Source: a virus
IMG/VR virus record: IMGVR_UViG_3300032287_003506
Span: 1 to 38,094 of that record
DNA length: 38,094 bases
Strand: one strand, 5' to 3'
Below, piece after piece: positions 22,434-30,249 of the stretch (the stretch's first letter is position 1; each line of letters opens with the position of its first letter). The notes under the pieces were generated by a model. That model did no database searches. It saw only the letters and a list, made by a program, of their open reading frames with translations, and was not told where the DNA came from. The position numbers and the translations under genes are program-made.

Positions 22434-22450
22434 CTTTCATTAGAGTTGCG
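22429..22450. repeat. Inverted repeat between the divergent promoters
   Basis: CGCAACT (22429-22435) and AGTTGCG (22444-22450) are perfect inverted copies with an 8-nt gap. They hold the -35 box of the leftward promoter and a matching TTGCGT that could be the -35 of a rightward repressor promoter. The site could also bind a regulator. Confidence 0.6.
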
Positions 22451-22462
22451 TGTCTTTTTATG

Positions 22463-22478
22463 CCATAGGGGTATAGAA
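22463..22478. promoter_or_regulatory. Operator-like dyad O3 in front of the repressor gene
   Basis: CCATAG-N4-ATAGAA matches the consensus of O1 (22410-22425) and O2 (22156-22171) in the CCATA and ATA half-sites. It overlaps a -10-like TATAGA (22472-22477) that has a TTGCGT (22446-22451) 20 bp upstream, so the promoter itself is weak by eye. The position suits autoregulation of the repressor. Confidence 0.6.
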
Positions 22479-22492
22479 TGCACTTCGTAAAC

Positions 22493-22936
22493 ATGGCAAC
22501 GATAACTGATCAACCGTTCCACCGATGGCTAAAGAGTCGGCGACGGGAAAAAGATCTCACGCAAGGGGCACTCGGGCTTCTCGTGGGCATAGACCAATCC
22601 GGGATTTCTCGCCTGGAAAACGGCGTAGGTAACCTAGAAGTCGAAGTGGTGGCGGCGCTGGGAGAAGCGCTGGGGGATGTGGACGGCGCACTCGCCGCCG
22701 CGAAGAGGAGTGCGGAAGGGTCTCGTGGTGAGATCGAGCGAACCCCAAACGAGGAAGAACTCCAGCGGCAGCTCATGGCCTACACGGGTGACAATCCAGT
22801 TCTCTCCGCAGCGAAAGGGGCGGCTGTTGCTGTCGCGGGAGCAATGAGACGAGCGGGCGCTCCGCTCACGGGTGAGGAGCCTGACGAGGTAATTGTTCGC
22901 GGACGACGGAAAGGTATCACGGTTATAGACGAGTGA
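22493..22936 (+). CDS. XRE-family repressor, CI-like
   Basis: A 147-aa protein starting at ATG 22493 (MATITDQPFHRWLKSRRREK). ATG 22478 is possible, but it overlaps the -10-like box and operator O3. The helix-turn-helix is at about 24-46: TQGALGLLVGIDQSGISRLE. A helical linker and a basic end, VIVRGRRKGITVIDE, follow. It lacks a LexA-like Ser/Lys autocleavage motif that I can see. Inactivation by the nearby ImmA/IrrE-type peptidase, as in ImmR/ImmA systems, is the likely induction route. Neither start has a clear ribosome binding site. Confidence 0.82.
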   Translation: MATITDQPFHRWLKSRRREKDLTQGALGLLVGIDQSGISRLENGVGNLEVEVVAALGEALGDVDGALAAAKRSAEGSRGEIERTPNEEELQRQLMAYTGDNPVLSAAKGAAVAVAGAMRRAGAPLTGEEPDEVIVRGRRKGITVIDE

Positions 22937-23298
22937 ATAAGATTGGTGAAATAATAGCAGGCGGCTTCGTAGGCGGGTATTTGATTTTTGTGGGCATTCC
23001 GACCGCACTTGTTCTTTTTTTCGCAGGGACAGAATCAATAAGAAAAACAAAAGGATTCGCTATACCCGTAATCATTTCGGGAGTTTATCTTATATTTATA
23101 ACCGTCCAAAAAACGGATTGGGTTGTTACTTTAGAAAAAGAATCAATTCAATCACACATTTTAGTATATTTTTTAATAAGCCTCGTAGTCTCAATGTACT
23201 CTTTTAGTATGTGGAATTTAGAAAATCTAAAACTTAAATCCGACGCATCCATAAAAAAACTAAGAGACAATGGAATGGACATACTCGCCACAGACTGA
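22933..23298 (+). CDS. AT-rich membrane protein between repressor and peptidase
   Basis: A 121-aa protein starting at GTG 22933, overlapping the repressor stop as GTGA. It has three hydrophobic segments at about 7-32 (IIAGGFVGGYLIFVGIPTAL), 41-59 (GFAIPVIISGVYLIFITV) and 73-94 (SHILVYFLISLVVSMYSFSM). The DNA is very A/T-rich compared with its neighbours, a sign of recent transfer. It is co-transcribed with the repressor, so it would be expressed in the lysogen. A role in superinfection exclusion or defence is plausible. No family is recognised. Confidence 0.75.
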   Translation: MNKIGEIIAGGFVGGYLIFVGIPTALVLFFAGTESIRKTKGFAIPVIISGVYLIFITVQKTDWVVTLEKESIQSHILVYFLISLVVSMYSFSMWNLENLKLKSDASIKKLRDNGMDILATD

Positions 23299-23338
23299 AA
23301 CTTTTAAAAGAAGAAATAAAAATCACGGAGATAACGCA

Positions 23339-23809
23339 GTGGGTAAAAGTTTAGCGTATCTAAAGTTACTTTTTGGTAACGACAAAATCAAAGTGGCCCA
23401 GGCCTGGGGGAAGCCGGACGTGCAGGAGTATTCTCGGTGGGTTCGTCGGGCGATCCAGTCCGCCCTGGGGAAGAGGGACACCTCCAAGGCGTCTTCGTGG
23501 GTTGCCGCCGCGAAGGAGCTGGGGGCCAGTGTCCTGCCGCTTGCCGAGGAAGACCGAGACCAGGTGATGTACAACTGGACGACCCGAGAGATCTTCTACG
23601 ACCCCGACCAGGACGAGTGGACTATCTGCCGCCAGGTCTGCCACGAGCTCGCCCACCATCTCCTCTGCCACCATGACGGGGGACAGATCCGAAACGGGAT
23701 CGAGCGCTACGACGACAACCGAGAGAGCCTCCAGCACCGAATCGCCAAAGAAGTCGAGCTATATTTTTTTGGCAAGCGGGCAAACTTAAATAGCACCCCG
23801 AGCAAGTAA
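23339..23809 (+). CDS. ImmA/IrrE-family metallopeptidase
   Basis: A 156-aa protein. GTG 23339 was chosen because GGAG lies 8 nt upstream; the open frame extends to ATG 23270 but overlaps the membrane gene. The zinc motif HELAH is at residues 102-106, in VCHELAHHLLCHHDGG. A likely third ligand Glu lies in RIAKEVELYFFGKRANL. ImmA-type peptidases cleave XRE repressors and trigger excision of the element. It is in the same transcript as the repressor and lies before the integrase, so it probably controls prophage induction. A radiation-response (IrrE-like) role is also possible. Confidence 0.85.
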   Translation: MGKSLAYLKLLFGNDKIKVAQAWGKPDVQEYSRWVRRAIQSALGKRDTSKASSWVAAAKELGASVLPLAEEDRDQVMYNWTTREIFYDPDQDEWTICRQVCHELAHHLLCHHDGGQIRNGIERYDDNRESLQHRIAKEVELYFFGKRANLNSTPSK

Positions 23810-23815
23810 CCACCC

Positions 23816-25411
23816 ATGACAGTAGCACTCTATGCCCGTGTCTCCAGTGACGACCAGGCCGACCGGGAGACAATCAAAGATCAAATCCTACTCTATGAGA
23901 AGTGGATTGACCTACACGGCCACCAGGACGGCGGGCGGTACCTCGACGACGGCGTGACGGGAACCCTGCCCATGTCCGACCGGCCTGGGGGCTCGAAGCT
24001 CCTGGAGGCGATCAAGCGCCGGGAAGTGTCCGCCGTTGCCTTCAAAAACGTCAAACGCCTCGGGAGAAAAACCAGAGTCGTCCTGGACTTCATCGAGTCG
24101 TGCGACCAGGCGGGCGCAACCATCACCAGTATCACCGAACCCTTCAGCACCGCCGACGCCATTGGCCGTTTCATCGTGACCATTCTCGCCTCAATCTCCG
24201 AGCTGGACCGGGAGAACATCCTGGAGCAGACACGCGCCGGAATGAGGCGACGCGCGCGAGAGGGAGGCTGGCTTGGTGGCAAGTGCGCCTATGGGTATCG
24301 GATCGAGGGGAAACGCCATCAGGCCCACCTTGTCCTCGGCCCCGAGTCCGAGCAGCAGCTCGTCCGCGAGATCTTCCAGGAGCTCGCCAAAGGGGGATCA
24401 TGCGACGCTATGGCGATCCGGCTCACCGCCCAGGGCGTTCCCTCCTGGAGTGGGAAGTGCTGGAGTGCTGCCGTCGTCTCTCGTATGATCCAGAACCCCG
24501 TCTATCGCGGCCAGCACCGCCACGGCGACGCGGTAGGGGGCAGTGTCCTTCCCGTCACTTTCTCGCCAGCTCCCCGTATCGTCGAGGATGGGCTCTGGCA
24601 GAGAGCAAACGACCAGATCGAGAAGAACCGACGGCTCCGAGGAAGAGCAGCAAAGAGACTTTATCTTCTTCGCGGGCTCCTGTGGTGTGGCGAGTGTGGA
24701 CATGCCTACACGGGCCTGACGATGAACCCAGACCAGGCGGACGCCACCGACCACGCCAAAGGGATAATCTACCGATGCAACTGGAGAGCCGGAGGCCACC
24801 GCCAGCCAGAAGGGGAGAAGTGCAGCTCGCCCTCTATGCCCGGCTCAATCGAGGCGGATGTCTGGAGAGCCGTCTCTGGCATACTCCAGCGCCCCCAAGT
24901 GCTCGCAGAAGCCTTCCGTGAGCGAATACACGCCCCCACGCCCGTCCCAGACCTCACAAGGCTCCAGACGGCCCTAGCCGACCGAGAAGAGCAACGAGCC
25001 CGAATCCTCTCCCTGTATCGCCGAGGAACCATCACCGAGACCGAGCTGGACGAGCAGATAGACGATCTCATGGCGGAGACCGAAGCGCTACGAGGCCAGC
25101 TTGAAGCGCTGCGCATGGACGCCGAGAAGATCGCCCTCGCCGACAAAGAAGCCCAGATGGCGGTCTTAGAAGTCGAAACCCTTGCCGAGACCCTCCAGGG
25201 AAGACTGGAGAGCCTGACGAGGGAAGAGAGATCCGTGGTGATAAACGCCCTCGTCGAGAAGATCGTGGTGGAGAAAACCCAGGAGAGAGCCCGCCTCCGA
25301 ATACGCTTCCGCTTTGATAGACCGATCCAACATGAGGGACAGATTAACCTACTCCAGCAAATGGTTTCGGAATGGAACCTGCCCGAGCTGGAGAAACGGC
25401 TCAAAGGATAA
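23816..25411 (+). CDS. Large serine recombinase (phage integrase)
   Basis: A 531-aa protein of the large serine integrase family. The catalytic domain has YARVSSDDQ with Ser10 as nucleophile and the typical EPFSTADAIGRFIVTILASI then SELDRENILEQTRAGMRRRA. The recombinase domain has YGYRIEGKRHQ and RMIQNPVYRGQHRHG. The zinc ribbon shows LLWCGECGHAYTG and later RCNWRAGG, with C-terminal helices forming a coiled coil (LQTALADREEQRARILSLYR). It joins phage attP to host attB through a Ser-linked intermediate. The gene is 6 bp after the peptidase and ends at a terminator. No attP was identified. Confidence 0.95.
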   Translation: MTVALYARVSSDDQADRETIKDQILLYEKWIDLHGHQDGGRYLDDGVTGTLPMSDRPGGSKLLEAIKRREVSAVAFKNVKRLGRKTRVVLDFIESCDQAGATITSITEPFSTADAIGRFIVTILASISELDRENILEQTRAGMRRRAREGGWLGGKCAYGYRIEGKRHQAHLVLGPESEQQLVREIFQELAKGGSCDAMAIRLTAQGVPSWSGKCWSAAVVSRMIQNPVYRGQHRHGDAVGGSVLPVTFSPAPRIVEDGLWQRANDQIEKNRRLRGRAAKRLYLLRGLLWCGECGHAYTGLTMNPDQADATDHAKGIIYRCNWRAGGHRQPEGEKCSSPSMPGSIEADVWRAVSGILQRPQVLAEAFRERIHAPTPVPDLTRLQTALADREEQRARILSLYRRGTITETELDEQIDDLMAETEALRGQLEALRMDAEKIALADKEAQMAVLEVETLAETLQGRLESLTREERSVVINALVEKIVVEKTQERARLRIRFRFDRPIQHEGQINLLQQMVSEWNLPELEKRLKG

Positions 25412-25412
25412 G

Positions 25413-25449
25413 AAAAAGCCTCCTGCGTGATTCACGCAGGAGGCTTTTT
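25413..25449. terminator. Bidirectional terminator between integrase and virion gene
   Basis: A perfect 17-bp stem (25413-25429 with 25433-25449) with a 3-nt loop ATT and A/T runs on both sides. It ends the integrase transcript on plus and the fibre operon on minus. The gap 25412-25458 holds nothing else that I see. Confidence 0.93.
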
Positions 25450-25458
25450 TTCTAGTAA

Positions 25459-25713
25459 CTAGTAAAGCGCGACTATATCAGTAGCTGTCGTACCTGTCGC
25501 ATTGACGCGCGTGGTTTTACAATCCAGATACGACCCATTGGCTAAATTCTTGAAAGTGACGGCCGTCCCGTCCGAATTTAGTATGGTAACGTCTCCGCCG
25601 ACTCCAATAAACAGGGCCGAGCAGCGCCCGCCCGGAAATGGCGTCGAATTGCTAGGCGTAACCGCTTCGAATCGTAAAGCCGTGCGCCCGTTCTCAACTG
25701 TTGGCAATGGCAT
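25459..25713 (-). CDS. Small conserved virion-type protein
   Basis: An 84-aa protein, MPLPTVENGRTALRFEAVTP. It continues through GGRCSALFIGVGGDVTILNS and DGTAVTFKNLANGSYLDCKT and ends TRVNATGTTATDIVALY. The text GDVTVxxxDGTxVTFKN, then VTRVxATGTTATDIVALY is a pattern I recall in small phage structural proteins near tail or head genes. It is beta-rich. It lies 4 bp after the fibre gene and before the terminator. It may decorate the capsid or attach to the tail. The function is not certain. Confidence 0.75.
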   Translation of the reverse strand: MPLPTVENGRTALRFEAVTPSNSTPFPGGRCSALFIGVGGDVTILNSDGTAVTFKNLANGSYLDCKTTRVNATGTTATDIVALY

Positions 25714-25717
25714 AATA

Positions 25718-27805
25718 TTAAACTCCTATTCCTATGCCGACACCAAGCCGTCGGCGGGCTATAGATACTGGTATCGCTGGTAGTTCTGCCGCTACCGCAA
25801 TGTCAAACTGAGGTTGCAGCAGCACCCTCATTGCTTCAGCGTCAGCAGCAATCGGGTGGATCTGGTCAGAGATCGTCCCCGCCGACGCGACGATTTTTCC
25901 CGCCGTGACTACCGTGTTCCATGTGTTGTCATTGGCGAGGTGGTTTGTCTCGCAGACCGCCGCCGTATCTATGACGTACAAATCAAGAGGCCAGCCCGCC
26001 CCAGTGGAGCGAGCACCCGACGAGACGAACGCGCTACCGTTCCAGCGAAACACGAGGGTCGGCCTGCCCGTCAGCGCCCCGAGCTCGGCGTTCGTGCCGG
26101 AGCGCAGGAGTGTGTGCCAGCTCGCACGGGCGCTTGTCTGCCCAGCGTTGCCTGTCGCAATCGGGGTCAGCGTCGTGGCGATCAGCTTACGGACTTGACT
26201 CCCTGAGCCACACCAGCGCGTCCAGCACGTTGTTTTTGAAGCCAGGAGTGACGCATATCCCAAGTTGCCCCAGACATCATTTACGCCAAGCTGGTCTATG
26301 ACTTGCTCAGAGGCTTTGGTCAGCACCGTACCCGATAGGTCGTTTGCGACAATCGCCGTCGTCGCCGCTCTCATCCCCGCGACGCCTAGCTGAGTGGTCG
26401 GTATGCCATTGGTCGCCGCAAGGTTGTAGAGGTACGTCCCAGGCCCAGCGGCGATAGAGTCGCCACGGGCAACAAGCTCCCGGTCAGCAATCGCATTGCC
26501 GACCATCCGCCCACGAATGAACGAGGGGCCATAACCATACGACGTTCTATCGGTCGTGTAGTTGGCGGGGTCAATGTTGGTTGTCGTGTTCGTCCCTGTG
26601 CCACGCCGCCCCGATGTGCCTGTGAGCTGCATCGTGGTAGGCATGAAGAGAATCCCACCAGCAGCAGAGGCGTACGTGAGCACCCTGATATTCTGGTTTG
26701 GGAAGAAGACACGATTGATCGGGTCAGCATAAGCCACCTCACCCCATGCAAGAGTCTTGCTGCTGGCTCCGCCAAACGTCAGGGGGATCGAGGCGGTGTC
26801 ACCTTCCACGAAGTACGCCGCGCTGATTGTGATGGTGGCCTGTTTCGCAGGCTCCACGCCCTCACCCTCGGTAAAGCTCGTGCGAGCATTGACGAACCCG
26901 AGCTCTAGGTCTGTTGTGGGACGCGTGACATTGAGAGGGGGAGTAAGCCATGTATCTTGCCCCGTCGCCGCCCATGATTGCCCCATGCCCAGCACTTGCG
27001 GAGCCGTTACCACGCAGATCCGCGCTTTTGTCGTGAGGCCAGGGATAGCGCCCTCGCTAGGGTAGGCAGTGAACGGAGGGAGGAGTCCTTGCCCTAGGTT
27101 GTAGAGCGCCAGAAAGTTCTTATCGCTTAGGGCGCTGGGAGCATAAAACGCTCCCTGCACGGCGATAGCGGCATGGTGTGGCGACGCGTTGGCGGCGAGG
27201 CCATTGATTCGCAGGGGGAGGGTAGAGTCTACAATCGTGCCCGTGTAGGTTCGGCTCACCGCCCGAAGCGATCCTCCAGATTGCGCTTGCCCTAAGTAGA
27301 ACGTCAGCGTTTTGGTGGCGACAACGTGCCGGACACCAATCCACACCCAAGTGCTATGAGTGATGCTGTTATTGGCGTAGGCTTGCGGGTCAATCGGGTC
27401 AGCGTCAGAGAACGGAGGGACGGCAGGCGATGTTGTACCGTTGCCAAGATAGGCCGACACAGAACCAGATCCAGACCAGAGCACGAAGTCAAAGCGGTCG
27501 TACCAAGTACCACGGCCAAAAATCGAAACACTGCCAGGGTTCGGGTTAGGCATTCTGACGAACAGGCCCATTGAGAAATCGCCCGAGAAGTCCACGGCAG
27601 AAGCGCCCGTGGCTAGAAGTGCATCGCCGTAGGTTGCGCCGAACTGGTCGGCCTGCCCGCCTCCAGCAATCTGCCCGGCGATCTTGGTGATTGTGCCAGA
27701 TGGGACAAATGGGTTAGGTGCAGCACCTAGGGAGTTGATGCGGTTGCCTGATGTCTCATTAAGTGCCCAGAAGTGGGTCAGTACTGCAAGAAGTGGCGAA
27801 CTCAT
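25718..27805 (-). CDS. Tail fibre or receptor-binding protein with LamG-like and SGNH hydrolase domains
   Basis: A 695-aa protein. ATG 27805 overlaps the amidase stop as TAATG. Residues 1-240 look like a concanavalin/LamG-type beta sandwich (FSMGLFVRMPNPNPGSVSIF; WVWIGVRHVVATKTLTFYLG). The C-terminal part (about 444-676) is an SGNH hydrolase. Block I is ARGDSIAAG (Ser450), block III is QLGVNDVWG (507-513) and block V is SDQIHP (Asp647, His650). It probably removes acyl groups from a host surface polysaccharide during binding. It is the largest gene of the second late block and follows holin and amidase. Confidence 0.85.
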   Translation of the reverse strand: MSSPLLAVLTHFWALNETSGNRINSLGAAPNPFVPSGTITKIAGQIAGGGQADQFGATYGDALLATGASAVDFSGDFSMGLFVRMPNPNPGSVSIFGRGTWYDRFDFVLWSGSGSVSAYLGNGTTSPAVPPFSDADPIDPQAYANNSITHSTWVWIGVRHVVATKTLTFYLGQAQSGGSLRAVSRTYTGTIVDSTLPLRINGLAANASPHHAAIAVQGAFYAPSALSDKNFLALYNLGQGLLPPFTAYPSEGAIPGLTTKARICVVTAPQVLGMGQSWAATGQDTWLTPPLNVTRPTTDLELGFVNARTSFTEGEGVEPAKQATITISAAYFVEGDTASIPLTFGGASSKTLAWGEVAYADPINRVFFPNQNIRVLTYASAAGGILFMPTTMQLTGTSGRRGTGTNTTTNIDPANYTTDRTSYGYGPSFIRGRMVGNAIADRELVARGDSIAAGPGTYLYNLAATNGIPTTQLGVAGMRAATTAIVANDLSGTVLTKASEQVIDQLGVNDVWGNLGYASLLASKTTCWTRWCGSGSQVRKLIATTLTPIATGNAGQTSARASWHTLLRSGTNAELGALTGRPTLVFRWNGSAFVSSGARSTGAGWPLDLYVIDTAAVCETNHLANDNTWNTVVTAGKIVASAGTISDQIHPIAADAEAMRVLLQPQFDIAVAAELPAIPVSIARRRLGVGIGIGV

Positions 27806-28401
27806 TATTTACCCTCACGCTCTAAAATAGCGTCGAAAACATCGCTCCAAAATGCAATGCGTCCGTCTCGGTCGTCCTCGCCCCAGATAGAGGCCCGGTC
27901 ATTGGCATTCGTGATAAATCCAAACTCGCAAAGGCAAGCCGGGATAGAGATAGTGGATCCGCGTAGAATGGCGAGCGTCGCATGTTGGGAATCTTCCTCC
28001 GTCTTTAGTCCACGGTCGCGCAGTCCAAACGCCGAGAGAGCAGCTTTCTGCACAACTCCCGCCAGCCACTTATCGCCAGCGTCTCCAGAGCGGTAGAAAG
28101 TCTCTATGCCCGTGGCGGCAGGAGTGGCGCTGTTGAGGTGGCAGGAGATAAGGTACTGTGCTCCCTCGCGCATGGCCTCGGCGGTGCGCCCTCGGAGCGG
28201 AGCCGACTCGGTGAGGGTATCGCGGGTGAGGATGAACTGTATTCTCCCTGCGTAAAAGTTCTTGGCGACATACGCCCCAGCGACGACAATCGCCATCGTG
28301 AGGTCAGATTCGCGCAGCCCTGCCGCCGTCGCCCCAGGGTCAAACACTCCAGGGGTTCGGGAGTCCTGCCCGTGCCCTGCGTCTCCGCAAACAACAATCA
28401 C
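27805..28401 (-). CDS. N-acetylmuramoyl-L-alanine amidase, endolysin
   Basis: A 198-aa Amidase_3-type enzyme that cuts the bond between MurNAc and L-Ala in peptidoglycan. Zinc ligands and catalytic Glu are visible: DAGHGQD (H10), GLRESDL (E31), SCHLNSA (H88) and CEFGFITN (E159). There is no cell-wall-binding domain and no signal peptide. It starts at GTG 28401, coupled to the previous gene (GTGA), and is next to the holin. It is probably released through holin holes to lyse the host at the end of growth. Confidence 0.92.
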   Translation of the reverse strand: MIVVCGDAGHGQDSRTPGVFDPGATAAGLRESDLTMAIVVAGAYVAKNFYAGRIQFILTRDTLTESAPLRGRTAEAMREGAQYLISCHLNSATPAATGIETFYRSGDAGDKWLAGVVQKAALSAFGLRDRGLKTEEDSQHATLAILRGSTISIPACLCEFGFITNANDRASIWGEDDRDGRIAFWSDVFDAILEREGK

Positions 28402-28607
28402 TCTGCACCTCGCGACGGTATATCAATCGCGTCCCTGAGAGCGCCAAAAGCCTCATCGAGCCGCGAAAGTGCGTCAGATGCCCGGCCAGAGAGCGCCATG
28501 TCTATAATGGAGCCAATCGGCCCGGCCAGCATGGCGACAACCACGTCGCCGCGCTTGGAGCCAAGAGCCTGTCGAATAAGCCACCGAGAGACTTTACTTA
28601 GGTTCAT
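28398..28607 (-). CDS. Small protein between holin and amidase
   Basis: A 69-aa protein, MNLSKVSRWLIRQALGSKRG. ATG 28607 was chosen; the open frame upstream overlaps the holin gene more deeply. It overlaps the holin stop by 14 bp. The middle (DVVVAMLAGPIGSIIDMALS) is hydrophobic enough for a single membrane helix, and the rest is helical (LDEAFGALRDAIDIPS). It could be a second small holin or antiholin. This is inferred from place and the weak membrane stretch. Confidence 0.65.
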   Translation of the reverse strand: MNLSKVSRWLIRQALGSKRGDVVVAMLAGPIGSIIDMALSGRASDALSRLDEAFGALRDAIDIPSRGAE

Positions 28608-29184
28608 CGTCTTTATCTTTCTTCTCTTCTCTGGGGTTAGGCAGTGCGCTTTTTGCCGCTTCTCCCATGGCTTTCGCAAACAGCCCCAGCAGCTTCTCAG
28701 CAGGCCCGAACCTCTTCCCACCCTTGACGTGGAGACGGGTCAGGGTTTCCATGACCGAGGCGAGCTCGATGAGGGTCACGGCGTACCAGCATCCCGCGAT
28801 CATCCAATACGCCTGAAGTAGTGCCCCAAGCACGTAGGCGGTCAGGATAAACAAGCCGTAGTAGAGGAATTTGGAGACTAATCTCTCCCGTAGCAGGCGA
28901 GAGCGAAACTCCCGAAACATCGCGGCGGCAGCAACACCGAAGATTGTGTCAATGCCAATCAACAACGTAGCGCCAACCGCGCCAAGATTTACACTTTCCG
29001 GGGCTTTCGCCCAGAATGAGATAAACGAACCCAACCCTAGGGCCAGAAAATTAGTCAAAATGCGCCCCTTCGTCCAATATGCTGTACGCACGTTTGGTTT
29101 TTTGCACCAGAGAACCATGAGAAGACTGATGATAGAGATACCCGGAGTTCCTGTCATTGATATTGATGCAAGTACATGATCCAT
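28594..29184 (-). CDS. Phage holin-like membrane protein
   Basis: A 196-aa membrane protein with several hydrophobic segments (IISLLMVLWC; ILTNFLALGLGSFISFWA; VGATLLIGIDTIFGVAAAAM; FLYYGLFILTAYVLGALLQ). The layout DTIFGVAAAxxFREFRSRLL, then an IELASVMETLTRLHV end, matches toxin-secretion/phage-lysis holins of the TcdE type. The C-terminus is highly charged (REEKKDKDDEPK), as in holins that control timing. It is followed by a small membrane protein and the amidase, so the three form a lysis cassette. Confidence 0.8.
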   Translation of the reverse strand: MDHVLASISMTGTPGISIISLLMVLWCKKPNVRTAYWTKGRILTNFLALGLGSFISFWAKAPESVNLGAVGATLLIGIDTIFGVAAAAMFREFRSRLLRERLVSKFLYYGLFILTAYVLGALLQAYWMIAGCWYAVTLIELASVMETLTRLHVKGGKRFGPAEKLLGLFAKAMGEAAKSALPNPREEKKDKDDEPK

Positions 29185-29189
29185 TCAGG

Positions 29190-29567
29190 TTACTCTGCCC
29201 ACACATTTCCTAGTTCATTTTCAGCAGCATACTCTTCTACGGCGTCGGCAAAAGCCTCCGAGCTTTCGCAGTCGTCTTCGCGAGAATGCAACCAGTTATT
29301 AAGTCCTGTGATCCATGCCGCCGTTTGCTCGATGGCTCCCTCAAGAGGATTTAGCAGGGGAATAAGTACCGTCTCGATTCCGAGCTTCCCGGCCCCGAAG
29401 AGCATTTCATTCATGTAGGGCATAGGCCAGCCCCACGGCCCACTCTGCGCCCAGGGGGGCAGCACACTGGAGTAAGCCAGCGCAGCGGGAGAAGCGAGCC
29501 AGTCCAGACTATCGTCGAGGTTCTGGACAAACTGAGCCCGCGTGATCGGTAAAAGTGAACTAGGCAC
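29190..29567 (-). CDS. Virion-region protein of unknown function (125 aa)
   Basis: A 125-aa protein. GTG 29567 was chosen because GGGGGTGG lies about 9 nt upstream; an equal candidate is GTG 29576. It begins MPSSLLPITRAQFVQNLDDS and contains a Trp/Pro-rich segment LPPWAQSGPWGWPMPYMNEM and a later helical, acidic end (DAVEEYAAENELGNVWAE). It overlaps the previous gene by 8 bp. It sits between an ejection-like protein and the holin. No family is recognised. A small structural or ejection protein is a guess. Confidence 0.65.
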   Translation of the reverse strand: MPSSLLPITRAQFVQNLDDSLDWLASPAALAYSSVLPPWAQSGPWGWPMPYMNEMLFGAGKLGIETVLIPLLNPLEGAIEQTAAWITGLNNWLHSREDDCESSEAFADAVEEYAAENELGNVWAE

Positions 29568-30246
29568 CGGTTCCACCCCCTGCTCCTGCACCCATGGCGA
29601 TCTGACGCGCCAGCTCTTGCCACCCCTGGAGAGTCGCGGCGTCTTGGTTGAGTGCGTTGGCTTCCTGTCCGCCCCTAAGCTGGAGGAGCTGCGCGGCGAT
29701 CCCCTGACCACCGGAGAGCCCGGCCCCGAGCTGGCCCTGGCCCCGTGCGATCTGTTGGGCGAGTAGCTCTATCTGTGCCCGTTTCCTTTGCTCTTGGCGA
29801 AGGATGTTGTCCGAGGCGATCTTGGCGCGAGCGCCCGCCACGCCAGCAAGTCTCCGATCCTCAATCGAGGTCTGAGCCCCAATCAGAGCGCCGGAGCCCA
29901 CAGAGTCGGTTGGAGTCTGCCGGGCGATTCGTGCAGCAGCTCGTTGCGCGTCTTGGTTGATTCCCTCGGTCTGTGCGGCCAGCTCCGCCTGGTCGAGATC
30001 CGAGTTTCCGTAGTCGGTCTTGAGATAGTTGGAGTAGTCCGCCACGGCTTCGTCGAGTTGGGGAGAGTAGCCCTCCAGAGTCGCTTGACCCTGCCGAGTG
30101 AGGCCGTCCCACCCGCCACGATACCCATCGAGCGTAGTAGCAGCCGATTCGGTTGCCTTGCGAGCTTGACCCGATTTTGAGGGAGTCAGCCACGAGGCGA
30201 GCTTTCCAGCGCCGTAGGAGGCAGCAGCCGAGAGTAATGGAGCCAT
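29560..30246 (-). CDS. Predicted internal or ejection protein (228 aa)
   Basis: A 228-aa protein, MAPLLSAAASYGAGKLASWL. It has a short hydrophobic start, then Ala/Gln/Glu/Arg-rich helices (QDAQRAAARIARQT; ILRQEQRKRAQIELLAQQIA) and a Gly/Ala-rich end GAGAGGGTGA. This low-complexity helical type is common in podovirus internal proteins that enter the host with the DNA. It is the first gene behind the late promoter-like motif A. Function is inferred from composition and gene order. No domain is recognised. Confidence 0.72.
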   Translation of the reverse strand: MAPLLSAAASYGAGKLASWLTPSKSGQARKATESAATTLDGYRGGWDGLTRQGQATLEGYSPQLDEAVADYSNYLKTDYGNSDLDQAELAAQTEGINQDAQRAAARIARQTPTDSVGSGALIGAQTSIEDRRLAGVAGARAKIASDNILRQEQRKRAQIELLAQQIARGQGQLGAGLSGGQGIAAQLLQLRGGQEANALNQDAATLQGWQELARQIAMGAGAGGGTGA

Positions 30247-30249
30247 ATC

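Noticed and set aside
25412-25458. attP site next to the integrase gene
   Set aside because: The short gap is occupied by a terminator, and an attachment core cannot be recognised without the host junction sequences.
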